Assembly: GCA_030248295.1 (NCBI GenBank)
Contig: JASANH010000686.1
Span: forward strand, 1 to 64,000
Length of the DNA: 64,000 bases
Direction of reading: 5' to 3'
Source of the DNA: Mesodorylaimus sp. YZB2_4
Lineage: Eukaryota > Nematoda > Enoplea > Dorylaimida > Dorylaimidae
Positions 43,448-54,762 of the stretch are shown in pieces. How positions within the stretch are numbered: the stretch's first letter is position 1; every line of letters begins with the position of its first letter. Under the pieces are notes generated by a model. The model was not told the DNA's origin. It saw nothing but the letters and a program-made list of their open reading frames with translations, and made no database searches. Both the position numbers and the translations under genes were made by a program.

Positions 43448-46400
43448 AGTGATGCAATAGGATACTGTTTTGGCCAACTTCGGATAGCAGCGACCAACAA
43501 CTTTTTTGGCGGTCCAGAGCGATTAGAGTCAAGTTAGTTCGAGTGTACACAATGGGAACACACACTCACAGCTCGCTATAGGGCGTGTGCCATAGGCGTC
43601 ACAGGTTGCTGGGTATGGGCGTTGGGCGTGCTAGGCTTAGGCTATCAGGCAGACGGTCGTATAAGCGTGCTTAGTCTATATATGTACATACGTATCAGTT
43701 ATTGCCATGCCTTTGTGCCCCACCCGTAGGCAAGATCCTTGGAGTCTTGTAAAGCCAGTCAAGGAAGCGGTGGGGCCTTCGCTTCGCTCTCGCGAGCCGT
43801 AATAGATACTGTTCACAACACATGTAGTGGGTCCACAGTTCGTTTCCACCTCATTTTCCTTCTGTCAATTCGATTATCACGTGACATTGCCTCGTGTCCT
43901 TTCCCTTCCGGTGTCCTATCATCTTGCACTCATTGCACTCGGAACGATTTACCACGCCGCGAGTCGAACTCCTGCGGGTTGGTACCCGTTCTGTATATTA
44001 ACCGTACTCTAATTATTTTTGGGAACCCCCAGTGACTAGTCCGAATCTTGCAACCAAGATTTCCGCCCCGTATCAAGGGGTGCTACTACACAGTCGTTGG
44101 GTTTTAACGAAAGTACATCAGATGGCTTATCAACAGGTTACAATAGGTACTGAAAGGAAAAGAAATTATAGACCGCTAGTCTGGGGAGGATAGCACTTCA
44201 CCCAGAAGCATCACCTTTTCAGCCATGGACTAGTCGGAAGACATGGTTGCCTGGGGTTTTCCGGCCGATCTCTTCCTCCAGTAATACAGACCCAGACGTA
44301 CTACAGTGCATTCAAGGAACGAAACATAAATCCCCCCCCCCCCCCCCCTATTCACACGCACCCATAGTCGCACCATTATTTTATGACAAATTTACTGCTA
44401 TGCATCATTTCTCACCCAACCTGTACCACACCCAGCGGGGATAGGTGGGTATAGATGCTGCAACCTGAAGATGCGTCAGAGCCTCCTCCTTAGCCTCGCT
44501 ATCTACAATCTGTCGAATATTGTCAGTCGGTGTGGATCTGGCTTTGAGCATGGTGTGACTTATTGCGCATGCTTTTTCATAACTTTATCGTGCGTTTATA
44601 AGCAGACCGTGCGGGCTTTTGATGCCGCATGAAATAAAGCGTGCTTGGCGTCGTTGTCAAAATCGACATGGGCTATTCTATTGCGCATCCTCCATCTGGG
44701 CCAATACGTGTACCTTGGGTCCATGGTTCTGCGGGGAAGGATACTCTCGAATTGGTCTCCACTGCCAGTGTCCCAGACTATTGATGGTTTTGCTGTATAT
44801 ACTTCCTATGAATTTGCCCACTTCCAAAGCAACGGTCAAAGTCACTCAAACCAGCGAGCTACTGTGACCAAGAGCACCCCAGCCGTCCTAGCCAGCACGG
44901 ATATCAAATCTGCCGGCAGATGTGATACCCGTTGCTTCACTGCGCGCAACAGGATTCTTGCAAATCGCAGCATCGCTTGTGAAAGTGCAATTGCATCTGG
45001 CTGTGCACAATCGATCTGATTTAACAGCAAGAGGTAACTGAGACCCCTGCGGATAGGCCATATCAAACGACGACAGGTCTGTCAAGTCAATCGGACTTAA
45101 ATGATAGGTAGTCACGGTGACCATTGGACTGGAATCGTGTAGCCTACACATGGCTGGATAGGTGCGCCCCAAAGTCGTAAGGTTATGCATGTGATGACAT
45201 AGGAGACATACTTTTGTACTGTCAGGCCTGCTATCCCTTTCACCACACGGCTTTGTGTTTCTGTGATGCGGCGGAGCACCAGAATTCGGTACTTCCCTGT
45301 TCATTCACTAAGCAGCAATCATATCACACTCTAAGCCCCTTTAGACCACCCCCGGTACTCCACCAGCCAGGCATGCAAATGCACTCTGGTGCCCATCCCA
45401 GTTGCGCTTCGGCTGCTTTTGGTCGGAGTAAAACATGAACATGAACATGGCGCAGACACGGAGTCGTCTCTGTCACAAATCACGCAACTTTCCCATGACC
45501 CGAGTTGGTCCCACGGCCGTTGCGAAGCACTCAATGATGAAGGCGAAAGTGCGAAACGATCGAGAGTCGTGCATTGCCTCGACGAGAAAAGGCTAATTCT
45601 TGCAAACAACAATGGTCTTGGTCCGTTACTCGGGATTAAGGCGTTTTTATGCATTCATTCGGGCAAAACTTTTACTCCGCCTTATGCCTTGTTCGCCTCG
45701 GGCCAAGGATTATTGTTGAGCATATTTACGGCCAGTCGAACATAGCACTTATTGTGGAATGGTGAAACGGTCAATTGTTACGTGTCGTCGACGCGTTCAC
45801 ACAAATTATGAGCCGAACAATCTCAGCCACCATTACGTACCCTTTGCAAATACTAAAATGCTCCGTTATGCGCAAAAATGCGCAACTCTCTCCTCGCTCG
45901 CGCCTCCCCCCACCAGTCGAACGCGTCCTCATTCGCACCTGAGATGAACAAAACTCGTTGAATAGGCCAAATACAAAACATGAACTTTCTTCCTCGGACC
46001 TTACTGTAGATACGGACTGGTGCGTGTGCACCCCGCTGTCAACGACTCACAGTCGATTTCGCTCCCCCCCCCCCCCCCCGGCCAACAATAGGCCTAAAAC
46101 GCCAGAAGTTCACAATCGGTAATAGTCATAATAACGAACATTCTATTACCTCGATTATTCACGATGAATAAGGAAAAATGTCTCCCGCAGCCGTGCACGC
46201 AATAAGCCAATCTAGTAACAATTTTTCGCCTCATTGAACAACCTAAGAAGAAGGCCAATGCGCAACCTATACTTGGCAAAATGATCAGTAATGAGCCGTG
46301 ACCAAGTCCTACATTGACCAGGCCACATACTGTACTCTTCTGCTCCTATTATCACTGATTGCATGCGAAACCAGGAGACTGCACCGAACGGGCGCGTGTG

Positions 46401-47658
46401 TAGATTACCGACTTACAGGTATTTTGTAACTGAAGCTTGCGAAGCATGTCGTGCCGCCTTCCATGCAGACACTGCTGAAGTGCACGTGCCTGCTATACTG
46501 TAGAGGCACTCTTGCTAGATAGGCACCCCAATCAGCTCACGGTCAGGATAGGCTCTAATGAGAGTGCACTTCATTAGACCGCTTAGAGAATGAGCAAATT
46601 TGCGACCATCTGTAGCAGGCATTGAAAAATAGAGCATTTGCTAGAATAAACATTTTTGGGTGGTGAGAGGAATTGGCTTCGATTTGGGTCAGTCGAGTAT
46701 CGATAGCCACCTCGGCCTGGCAACTGTAGAGAACACACTCGTCAACCATTGACTCAATTGTGCAGGCGTGGGGTAATCAGAGAACAATGGCCACTGCTCC
46801 TCCTTCTACCATCGTTTAACATAATCGCGCTGAACGCGAATACAATGGGCGCCTAATACGGACGGAGCCAGCTCGGGCCACACCGTCGCCACGCCACACG
46901 ACGACGATTAAAGAAATAAGCTCGAGACAAGAGTTCAGGCCTCCTGGCACCGCAACGCAAACTCGACCCATTCAAAGGTGTCAACTAATTAGTACTCGCG
47001 TGTGGTGCCATTCGGGTTATCGGCCACGGGTGGGCCTACTGCCATTACGGGGTTGAGATGACTGGCGCCGGCCGCGGGCCATCGCGCATTAGCGAGGCGC
47101 CAAATCGTACACGCAATTGCTTGTTTACGTCCCTGTATGACCGACCACCACGCCATATGCCCACTGTACTCTAGAGTGATGGTTATGCACTTCAAAACAC
47201 AGCTCAATCGCGCAGACTGACTTGAGGCATTTTTAAGAGTTATACTGTTCATGAAGAGACACCAGAAAGACTACACACTCATGAAATTATCATCTGTTTT
47301 TCATTTGAAAAGGGCATGAATTCTGAGGAAATACATTATCTATCTGTCATCCATCTCGCCAAACTCGCCTTGGCTGGCCGGCCGCGGAGGGCGGGGTCGA
47401 AGGGGAGGATTGGCCACGTCGCTGCCGCCAATCGACGCTCGTTTTGGCCAACTAGACTCGCTCGATCGACGGAAATAACGGAATTACGAGCCAATTGAGG
47501 AAGGGCGCTAATGCGGCTACTGTACCCGTCCTTCCTCCTCTTTCTCTCCCCTTCATTCGCCTGTTTCTGAGTCCAGTGCGAACAGTCGTCTCGTCCGTTT
47601 CCCTCTCTCCACCCAATTTTCGCATTATCGCTCGGCTCTGCCACTTTCACACTCGGCC
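43448..47658. other. Intergenic, 4.2 kb upstream of Vsx
   Basis: No coding exon supported. Contains C runs at 44332-44348 and 46064-46079, and an AAAACATGAACATGAACATG string near 45431 resembling the SINE tail. The last kilobase may hold Vsx regulatory DNA. Confidence 0.45.
46985..46992. promoter_or_regulatory. Palindromic homeodomain site CTAATTAG
   Basis: CTAATTAG lies 667 bp before the Vsx start codon. It contains the TAATTA core preferred by paired-like homeodomains including Vsx, so autoregulation is conceivable. A single 8-bp match is weak evidence. Confidence 0.3.
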
Positions 47659-50123
47659 ATGTTGAGCGGATTGCATCCGAGTCATCAGTCTCAAGCTGCT
47701 TCATACGCACCGGGCGTGGGTTCGGCATCGGCGGCCCGTATGCCTTTTGCTATCCACGAACTACTCGGACTGAGTACCCAAACATCGACCAATTACCAAA
47801 GAACCGATGGAGCCGCCAATCTGGCCTCCCAATACGCAGTTTATGCTTCGGGAAATGGAAACGGTTTCCAAAATAATACCGATACAGTCCCGGTCACAAC
47901 GGCGGCTACCACGGCTTTTCCGTGTAACTTCGACGCGGCCCAAATGGCAGCTCGGCAACATTTTTTGGCCGCCGCCGCTGCCAATAGCACATTGGAGAAT
48001 ATGGTGGGCGGGTTCCGGTCTCATCATCACCATCAAATGCTGGACTTCAACAATGGTAAGTAGGCAAGGTCCAAAAAATGGGCACACGTATTGAGCAAAG
48101 TGTTGCTGCACAACATCCCCATTTAGTTCAAGAGGCCATTATTGGCTGTCCGAGAGGCTTGATCAAATTCGAGCCAAGTACTCGAACGAGCTAGAGAAGG
48201 CCTCTTAGCTGAGAATCAAGGAGGGATTAAACTTTTATCCAATAAATCTAATTTTCTCGTCCCGTCAAGAATCTCCCCTAATTTGTCAACGCTGTGTAAG
48301 CAGACAACGGTCTGATTTGATTTTCACCCTCCTCGGCGCCAGGGCAGTACTCGGCCGAACGTGTCCATACAAGGCCACAACGAAAATTCGCTTATTCTTG
48401 TAATTCTATTAGATAGCTCGAGTGTGCTCGCCCTCTCCCAAAGCCCAAATGAATGTTTGATTCAGTGCTCATTATGTCTGGTATTTCGGTGATTGATGAC
48501 AGAAAAAATGTATCCTTACGGAAGCCATTTTTACAGGACCTCTAAAAATGGCTGACTTCCAAGATAAGGCTGCCGCTTACGGAAATGCCAATGCTGCTGC
48601 AGCGGCTGCGTTCGGCCTGCAGACTCAACAGTTGCATCAACAGCAGCACCAGCAGCAGCAACAACCTCAACAGGGTCAGCAGGAACAACTGTCGCCGAAT
48701 ACGACTAGCGGAAAGAAGAGGAAGAAGCGACGACACAGGTGAGCCAGACAGAGGGACTGAACTGAAAGTTTTGCAACCCTCTGCCGGTGGGTTTTGGCGA
48801 GTCGGAGGGAGAAATCGATACCCCTCTGGCTGGGAGACGTACTGGACAGAAGTCACAGTTTGGGTGACAATGGCTGCTTGGGGTAGACAACGGAGCTGGG
48901 ATGTGGGAGCCGTTCATGTGACGAGTGTCTGTGGCGGCGAGTACGTAGTGTAGTTTCGGATACGCCATTCAAGCATTCTGGTCAGAGTGATCCAGTGATC
49001 TTGAAGAGTTAGCATCAGAAGAAAGCAAGGATCGGCTGGATTGGAGTAGCCGCCAAAGAGTCTTTCTCAAGTCTGCAGCTCTGGCACACTTGAATTTTTT
49101 ATGTGTTTCATATTGCTAGACAGGCAAAGGCAAGACACTTGGTCGGAGTGACACCTCTAGGTGGAAGGAATCGGTGGTAATCTGGGTGAGAACCCTGGTC
49201 CTCCTCTTTTTGAATGAGGATCGGGAGTGTCCTCTGCAAACGGGTCCACCTTGGCCTCCACCAGAGTCATCTATTTACGCGTCTTACCTTCTCGGCTGGA
49301 CCCTACCTACAATGCCCCCTCATCTTCTAGAACCATCTTCACTCAGTACCAATTAGAAGAACTGGAGAAAGCTTTCCAAGACGCCCACTACCCGGACGTG
49401 TACGCGCGTGAGATGCTGGCTCTGAAGACGGATCTACCGGAGGATCGAATCCAAGTCTGGGTAAGCACCGGCCTGCACTAGCGCCTGCTGTAACAGCACT
49501 ATTGTGTACTTTTATTCCAGTTCCAAAATCGTCGTGCCAAATGGCGCAAAACTGAGAAATGTTGGGGCAAGAGTACAATCATGGCCGAGTACGGTCTGTA
49601 CGGGGCCATGGTCCGTCACTCGTTGCCCCTGCCAGACACCATCGTCAGATCACTGAAAAATGGCAATCCGGAGGAGTCGTGCGCACCTTGGCTATTAGGT
49701 AAGGCAGCATCAAGTCGACCCGACCACCTGTCCTACCTTTCGTAACCGACTAAAGCCTGCGCTCCAGGAATGCACAAGAAATCATTGGAGGCGGCTGCTC
49801 ATTTACAGTCGGGGGATGGCATGGGCAGTCCGAGCGGTGCAGAGGACAGTCGTTGCGATGAGGACGATGAGGACGAGGATGGCATGGACGACACGAGACT
49901 CGATCGGGGCGCAATGGCCAACGGCAATAGGAAGAACTGTGACGACTCCAGGGCCAACAGCATCGCCTCGTTGCGTGCCAAGGCCCAGGAGCACGCGGAC
50001 AAACTGCACCAGGAGCTGGTGACTAAGGACGCCCTCGGTCACCACCACCACACCCAAAGGACTGTCGCAGCCAGCAACGCCGTCTTCGACTTTCGCAATG
50101 CTATGGGCAATATGGTAATGTAG
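47659..50123 (+). CDS. Vsx: Visual system homeobox transcription factor (Vsx/Chx10/ceh-10)
   Basis: Exons 47659-48055, 48537-48738, 49331-49460, 49521-49698 and 49768-50123 join in phase to 420 residues. An engrailed-homology-like repressor motif (FAIHELLGL) lies near residue 34. Exon 2 is Ala- and Gln-rich and ends in a basic cluster (KKRKKRRHR). The homeodomain spans the exon 2-4 junctions ([17 protein letters not shown] to [14 protein letters not shown]), with the intron between W and F that paired-like genes share. The CVC domain follows directly ([20 protein letters not shown] to [16 protein letters not shown]). The protein should be a nuclear regulator of retinal or interneuron fates. 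The tail has an acidic stretch ([11 protein letters not shown]). Domain order and sequence match Vsx genes closely. Confidence 0.97.
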
Positions 50124-51909
50124 TCGATGCCGCTTACTGTAGAATACTATGTGCAAGGGTTGGGAGGACCCGAGATACCTCGTGCTATCTTTTGTGTTGT
50201 ACATGATTTTCGCTTGGATCTCCGACCATAGCCAATGGCTCGTTTTCACAGAGCTGTGTTACCAGCCGGTTTGCATTTTTAGATTGTGTCATTTCGCAAT
50301 AAACCTTTCTCGGCAAGATGGTGTCGTAAATAAGGGCACGATTTTGATAAGCCGCGTATTAGGAGCAGCTGCGCGGGCCTAGTTTATGTGTTCAATTTGG
50401 TCGGTGACAGCATCTCGAAAAGAAGTTTTACGATTCCTTGTAGAATAATTAATTTTAGCAAAGATTATTTGCCGAGGCTGGCAGCAGGCTATTTAATTCG
50501 AGCAGTCGAGTCTCGAAAATGGGATGAGGAAATGAGAGAAGCTCGGGCAGCACTTAGCCGTATTAAAATACTTGCCCCCTCCCCTGCCAAACAGACCAGT
50601 GTAATCGGAGAGGCGACGACACACGACCGCCCTTCACTTTCTAAAAATTAGGACCGATGGAGGCCGAATTAGTAATTTTCTCATTTTCTTCCCTATGATA
50701 CAACAAACAGCAGCCATCGATCGCAATAGGCCACCTCGCGTAACACGATCTGTCACGGCTGGTATACAGTACCACCAACCACCTCCTCACGTTCCCCTAA
50801 ATCGCATCAATTAGTGTAAATTAAGCGGAAAACCAATCGCTCGCCCCTTTTTACTTGAACATTCGTTAGCCATTAGCAGATGGAAACATAACTCGGCCCA
50901 GTCGCCCGCCAGTTACCCAAGCTTATCCGATGTCGAAAAACGCCTACGAACTGAATAAACTATCGTAATCCGCACGTGCTCATCCCCCGACCCCCCGAAC
51001 GTGCCCCGGACAGCTGGCCGAAGGACGCCCTCACGGCCCGATGACCACTCGACCCTGTGAACATATTTCGCGAGAAATCAAGCAATTCTCCGCGGCTACA
51101 GTAGGACACAGGCTCATTATAGGCCACTCAGGCTCTCAAGTGGGCGCCTACCTGGCCGCACGACGAAGCACTTAAGAAAAGAATGGAACGTTCGTTTATG
51201 GAAAACTGGCTCCTTAATCGTCCTAACGACCTATCATGCGTATGGAAAACGCTTAATCAAGAAAGCAGTTTTTAGGTATAAAGAACTCGACCTTTCTTGT
51301 CTCCCGGCGAGTCTTCTAAAGGCCGCTATTTTGCAATTAGTTAAATTAACAATTCAAAGCCGAAACGACAACCGGCTCCTCTTTCGCTCGGCCACTTGTG
51401 CACACGGCATATTTTCTCTTTCACCGTCGTCGAGTCTGTAATGGGCGAATGAAATATCGTAAATTGGGTCCCGGCCGCCCTAATCAACTGCCGACCACTG
51501 TGCTCGGGCGGATCGACTGCTGCGTTTAGGATTCGACTAGCTACCCTCTTCTCCCCTAATAAACCAAACCGGCCATTAACGTCACCAACGGAATTGAAAA
51601 ACAAGCGCGACAAAATGAGCTCAACTCGCAGTGAAAACAAGCGAGGACCAATCGCGTGCATGGACCAGCAAAAACGAGGATCTAGGGCTCTTATTCTGCG
51701 CCTAATTCTTGCATCAAGATTGCATCGATCGAAAAACCTTACTGTATCCACCAAATACATGTTAAACGAAAGCAAAAACGATTACCAAACGCAATCAGAC
51801 ACGTCCAACCGATCACATCCACACCACGTCATGCTCATATCCCAGCACCATCGCCGGCACCAGCGTGCAGGTTTTTCGTCAGCTACAAAAACAAAAGTCC
51901 ACATTAGCA
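50124..51909. other. Convergent spacer between Vsx and gamma-tubulin
   Basis: Contains an AATAAA at 50298-50303, 175 bp after the Vsx stop. The rest, to 51909, has many TAAT/ATTA cores (near 50450, 50670, 50808, 51338) and few repeats, which would suit Vsx enhancers but proves nothing. No coding exon seen. Confidence 0.45.
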
Positions 51910-54451
51910 CTAGCTTATGCGACAAAGGCAACTCACTTTATCGATTTCCCAATTCACGTATTCCGGAGTCGTAGCGGCAACATATTCCTGGATCAGTTCG
52001 TGTACCACCCGTCGACTGTCGTCCAATTCGCCTTCCAATCTGCCAGCGAACGATGCCTCCTTGCGCAACTGGTCCAAGAAGGCCCCTTTGTTCCGTAATC
52101 GATCGTACTGACTTAACGTGCGCTCGAAGAGCTGAAAACAGACAGTTCCTAGCGCTACCTCTAAGTCTGCAGTAAGACTGCCATCTACTGCAGCCAGCGC
52201 CCAGGTAGTGGAAGACCCGAAACTTCAAAGGACTGGAAAGACGGCTGGAAACATCAAAGTGATTGATCTGTCTCCCTGCTGGCTGGTGGACAGTATCGAT
52301 TGCCTACAGGAATGCTCGTGATACTGCTCATGTCACGTCATGTCATTTTTTATCCATAGCCAAGCACACAGTACAAAGCGCACTCGAGGGCTAAGGAACA
52401 CATATTTGACAATTTTGACCCAGGCGGGAGTCAAAACCTCCCCTCCAAGTGTGAGAGGCAGCCGCCCTAACCGCCAGACCACGACTGAGACAAAGTCGCA
52501 GTTAAACAAGCACTTGCTAAACCCCCAGTACTTACACTGCTGATTTCAGTGCTATTGGCCAGCATCAAACCCGACACGCGGTGACCAGTGGTAACATAAG
52601 GCGACTTTCGTGACAAAGCCACTTGAATACTGGCTGGACCCCACGGAATAAACTGGATTAATTTGCGTTCACGAATACGTTGCAAACTTTGATGCACCTG
52701 AAAATAGGAAAACTATATCCTTGCCCCCCCCAACCACGATTGCTCAACTGACTTGAATGGGATCAACCTCGCCTTGTATAATGTTCAAGACGGAGATATA
52801 ACAATGCTGAATCGATTTGTTCTTGTGCGGACCCGTCGACACCATCATATTCTTAGGTTGTAACAGGCGTCGCATCACATCCAACACGGTGGTCTTCCGA
52901 ATATTGGCAGTCTGAAACATCAAAATTATCCACTCCCTAGGTTAATAGCAGTCGTCCCTTCCTTTCCATGCCCTTATGCACACCCTAACTAAACACAGAA
53001 GCTACAGCACAGTCCATGCGCTCACTGTCAATCCCGTCCGGCCAAAGATGCAAAAGCTTAACGTACCTGATGCTCCGCAGTCAAAGGCGTATAGCCAGTC
53101 ATCAGAAAATGTAAACGCCGTGTGGGAATCAAGGAAGCGATCAAACTGATCAGATCATTGTTCATATAACCCGGATAACGTAACGTGGCTGTGCTGGCCG
53201 ACATTATAGTCGATACGAGAGAATTGATTTGAGCGAACGTAGGATTCGAAATACGCAGTCGTTCAGCCGCGATACGATTCAAGGCCGTATTGTCCAAAAC
53301 AACCTATAACGATTGAGAAATGCATCAAAAATACGAAATCTTCATCAGACTTACCACGCAATCGGCATTTTCAGTCAATCGCTTCAAAGTCAAGATGGAA
53401 TTGTATGGTTGAACGACAACGTCGCTGACGTCTTCTTGATTCGGGAACACCGAATAAGTTTGGATCAGTTTCTTAGGGAATCTAAAAAACGTGTAATCAG
53501 TATGTGCACACCCTAGACAGAGGGGTAATGAAAGAACTGCGAGAAAGATGGGGGAAATGTCATAACTTATCAGCTAATTATGTCGAAAAAATTATCTTGA
53601 TTCGTTGCCAGTTGCAAAAACTCCTTTGGAACATTCCCCGTACCTGTCATTCAAACGTTCCAAAATGAATGAACCCAAACCCGAACCCGTTCCACCAGCG
53701 ATCGAATGACACAACACAAAGCCCTGAAATCGGATTCCAATAGTCCTGTTTCAAATTATGCAGATTCCACTCACCTCCAAACTGTCGCTGTTATCCGCCT
53801 CTCGTTCCAGAATATCGAAAATTTCTTCATGCACTTTCTCACCCTAGAAAACTTCTTTCAGACCACAACAAATGCTTAACAGACAGTCTCACCTGGGAAT
53901 ATCCGGATGCCCAATTATTGCCAGCACCACCGCCATCTTTGGACAAGTAAATGTTTTCTTGATTGTACAATTTGGCGTAGGGCGAGTTCAGAATACTGTT
54001 GATAACCCTCGGTTCGAGATCAATCAATACTGCTCGAGGTATGTAATGTTCGTCGTCGGCCTAAAAACATGTCATACTCTCCAATTTTTAGAAACAAACT
54101 AGCAGCTTACTTGATAAAAGTACACGTCCTTTCGATCATTGCCTTCCGTAGCGAACGATTCCAATGAGCCTTCTGAAACAGAGAGCAGTCTGGATGGCCA
54201 GTCCTCTGTAATCGATCTCCCCTGGCTGGTGCATGTCTTCGTCGTGCAGATACGAAGACATGCAATTTCGCATGTCTTCGCCACAAGCAGATATAGTCGC
54301 ACGGCCTGCCAGCTCCAGTCGGAGTTCTTGCTCCAATACTCCCATACTTACCAGGCGTAATTCCATGTTCGGCGCACAGCGTTTTCCAAAATTCCATGCC
54401 AATTTGGTTTCCGCATTGGCCCAATTGCAACGTAATCATTTCACGCGGCAT
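51910..54451 (-). CDS. TUBG1: Gamma-tubulin
   Basis: Ten exons (54451-54352, 54172-54111, 54060-53893, 53843-53775, 53723-53644, 53481-53355, 53303-53067, 52911-52753, 52697-52536, 52131-51910) join in phase to 461 residues, against about 450 for animal gamma-tubulins. It nucleates microtubules as part of the gamma-TuRC at centrosomes and spindle. Family strings: [20 protein letters not shown] at the start, [30 protein letters not shown], the tubulin signature [41 protein letters not shown] and [18 protein letters not shown]. The C-terminal ten or so residues (after YVNWEI) are unlike the usual tail. Intron 1 carries a GACTGGAGC repeat and intron 9 a SINE. Gene number cannot be judged, so the symbol follows the generic gamma-tubulin. 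Confidence 0.97.
52330..52500 (-). mobile_element. SINE in gamma-tubulin intron 9
   Basis: Read on the minus strand: GGTCTGGCGGTTAGGGCGGC, TGCCTCTCACAC, TTTTGACTCCCGCCTGGG, then the body CTTAGCCCTCGAGTGCGC and GTGCTTGGCTATGGATAAA. It is in the same transcriptional orientation as its host gene. Confidence 0.75.
54185..54335 (-). repeat. GACTGGAGC-family repeat in gamma-tubulin intron 1
   Basis: On the minus strand: ACTCCGACTGGAGCTGGC, GTGCGACTATATCTGC, then CCAGCCAGGGGAGATCGATT. An extra internal palindrome (GAAGACATGCGAAATTGC against GCATGTCTTC) is peculiar to this copy. Confidence 0.6.
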
Positions 54452-54762
54452 CTTGCTCCCACTTGCACCTGAAATACACCCGCTGCACACACCCTAACCA
54501 CATCCAATTCCAAAACACATAGTCTCGACTTTCGAGAAGAAACTAAAATCCACAATCAAAAACTGAACGATTTTACTGAATATACTGAATGAAGAAGCAG
54601 CTAGCTGCAGACGCAGAAATAAAATGTCTCCCTGCGCAAGGCATACTGTACTATGTAAGCATGAAGAGATAAAACCTGATGAAAGAATAACGTTCTACAA
54701 CCCGCGAGTCAACGGCACTACTTCCTCATCAGTGTCCAGGGCACTGCCAACCCTAAATCCCA
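54452..54762. other. Short spacer between gamma-tubulin and N4BP2
   Basis: About 310 bases that must hold the gamma-tubulin 5' end and the N4BP2 3' end, both on the minus strand. No recognisable element. Confidence 0.4.

Noticed and set aside
45389..45745. 118-codon plus-strand ORF as a gene
   Set aside because: Starts in SINE-tail-like sequence, has no recognised motif and no intron signals.
49803..50249. Minus-strand ORF opposite Vsx exon 5
   Set aside because: Shadow of the conserved CVC-containing coding strand.
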